Shown: positions 63,165 to 64,000 of the stretch, one piece after another
How the letters are laid out: each line of letters starts with the position of its first letter
How positions within the stretch are numbered: position 1 is the stretch's first letter
NCBI RefSeq assembly: GCF_945605565.1
Contig: NZ_OX216966.1
Span: 981,001 to 1,045,000, forward strand
Length of the DNA: 64,000 nucleotides
Source of the DNA: Paenibacillus dendritiformis
GTDB taxonomy: Bacteria; Bacillota; Bacilli; Paenibacillales; Paenibacillaceae
Direction of reading: 5' to 3'
Notes under the pieces: model-generated
Told to the model about the DNA's origin: nothing
The model's input: the letters and a program-made list of their open reading frames with translations, nothing else
Database searches by the model: none
Made by a program: the position numbers and the translations under genes

Positions 63165-64000
63165 TGGCCATTATGATCACGGGTGGCGCCGGTTATATCG
63201 GAAGCCATACTTGCGTAGAAATGCTGGAGGCGGGATATGAAATCGTCGTTCTTGATAATTTCTCCAACAGCCATCCGGAAGCGATTCGTCGGATCTCGGA
63301 TATTACAGGCAAAGGATTTGCTTTTTATGAAGCGGATCTTCTCGACGAGCAACGCTTGAATCGGATATTCGAGGGACATCGCATCGATGCCGTGATCCAT
63401 TTTGCCGGCCTGAAAGCGGTTGGGGACTCGGTTCAGGTGCCGCTTGAATACTACCATACGAATCTTACCAGCACGCTGGTTCTGTGCAGGGCGATGGCCA
63501 AGCATGGCGTGTACAACCTGGTATTCAGCTCATCCGCCTCGGTGTATGGGGTACCGGAATGTGTTCCCATTTCGGAGGAAGCCAGCCTTGGGGCGGTGAG
63601 TCCCTATGGAAGAACCAAACAAATGATTGAGCAAGTACTGCAGGATCTGGCTTCTTCTGACCCGAGATGGAGAATTTCCATTCTCAGGTATTTCAATCCC
63701 GTCGGTGCACATAAAAGCGGAAAGATCGGAGAGAGCCCTAATGGGACGCCCAACAATTTAATGCCGTTTATTACGCAAGTCGCTGTGGGGAGATTGCCGT
63801 CGCTTAAAGTATACGGCTCCGATTACCCTACAAAAGACGGAACGGGAATCCGAGATTATATTCATGTCGTGGATTTGGCGCAAGGCCATCTGAAAGCATT
63901 GGAGCATTTGGATCATACCAATGGGGTCGAATTTTACAATCTGGGTACAGGTCGGGGGTTTACGGTGCTGGAGATGATCCATTCCTTCGAGAAGGTGTCG
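63164..64000 (+). CDS. galE: UDP-glucose 4-epimerase, 3' end outside window
   Basis: Interconverts UDP-glucose and UDP-galactose with bound NAD. The first 279 codons are visible and uninterrupted to the window edge. Rossmann motif GGAGYIGSH at 7-15, FAGLKAVGDSV, SSSASVYG with Ser124, and Tyr148-xxx-Lys152 (YGRTK) are intact, as are RYFNPVGAH and GIRDYIHVVDLA. GAGAGGAGACAAGGTA precedes ATG 63164, which overlaps the flippase stop. It would supply UDP-galactose for the EPS. Confidence 0.95.
   Translation, partial: MAIMITGGAGYIGSHTCVEMLEAGYEIVVLDNFSNSHPEAIRRISDITGKGFAFYEADLLDEQRLNRIFEGHRIDAVIHFAGLKAVGDSVQVPLEYYHTNLTSTLVLCRAMAKHGVYNLVFSSSASVYGVPECVPISEEASLGAVSPYGRTKQMIEQVLQDLASSDPRWRISILRYFNPVGAHKSGKIGESPNGTPNNLMPFITQVAVGRLPSLKVYGSDYPTKDGTGIRDYIHVVDLAQGHLKALEHLDHTNGVEFYNLGTGRGFTVLEMIHSFEKVS

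Noticed and set aside
1..64000. tRNA, rRNA or phage genes
   Set aside because: None recognised by eye on either strand; a covariance or profile scan was not possible here.

Overview
The window looks like a chromosomal segment of a Paenibacillus-type member of the Bacillales. Supporting points are Gram-positive style ribosome binding sites, moderately high GC, an HPr kinase gene, VanRS-like and YesMN-like two-component pairs, LplB/YtcP-type sugar permeases, an ECF41-type sigma factor, and an exopolysaccharide (EPS) cluster built on the Bacillus eps plan. No rRNA, tRNA, CRISPR array or phage module was seen.

Region by region. 1-2030: the 3' end of a transglutaminase-like protein gene and a divergent hprK. 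2030-4560: a gene-free stretch of short repeats with a period near 50 bp, interrupted by an apparently intact IS256-family element with a probable 9-bp target duplication. 4565-8453: mostly minus-strand housekeeping genes (M50-like protease, NlpC/P60 lipoprotein, alpha/beta hydrolase), then mug and a 56-codon gene. 8603-12830: a YjcD-like UvrD helicase, then a PadR/ABC module whose permease is broken. 13369-13666: an intergenic repeat array. 13814-22484: aldehyde dehydrogenase, fhs, a thiamine-binding UPF0045 protein, a membrane-anchored GDPD, a glutamate dehydrogenase and a GDSL hydrolase. 22760-27730: a VanRS-like pair, an IS1595-like gene with a degraded catalytic core behind two LexA-like boxes, a 43-bp tandem repeat array and a D,D-carboxypeptidase.

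27862-42535 is mainly a carbohydrate locus. It holds a GH130 phosphorylase-type gene, a LacI regulator with matching palindromes near both genes, and the order SBP, YesM-type kinase, YesN-type regulator, two permeases, second SBP. An ECF41-like sigma factor and an FAD oxidoreductase follow. The likely job is sensing and importing an oligosaccharide, with beta-mannoside phosphorolysis as one candidate fate.

42805-64000 (running off the end) is an EPS cluster. The order is beta-helix protein, EpsA/Wzz, EpsB kinase, a candidate EAR (epsC) RNA, EpsC dehydratase, GalU, glycosyltransferases, EpsG polymerase, GT32, EpsL, EpsN, an inverted EpsM, nucleotidyltransferase, glycosyltransferase, pyruvyl transferase, a QueC-like PP-loop protein, Wzx flippase and GalE. 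EpsC, EpsN and EpsM together would make a diacetamido-sugar nucleotide that EpsL loads on the lipid carrier. Glycosyltransferases extend it, Wzx flips it, and EpsG with Wzz polymerises it. Two promoter regions carry GTTCTTT palindromes that match the SinR box. The most notable signals are the EAR candidate, these SinR-like operators, the QueC-like enzyme inside the EPS operon, and the LexA-like boxes on the transposase-derived gene.
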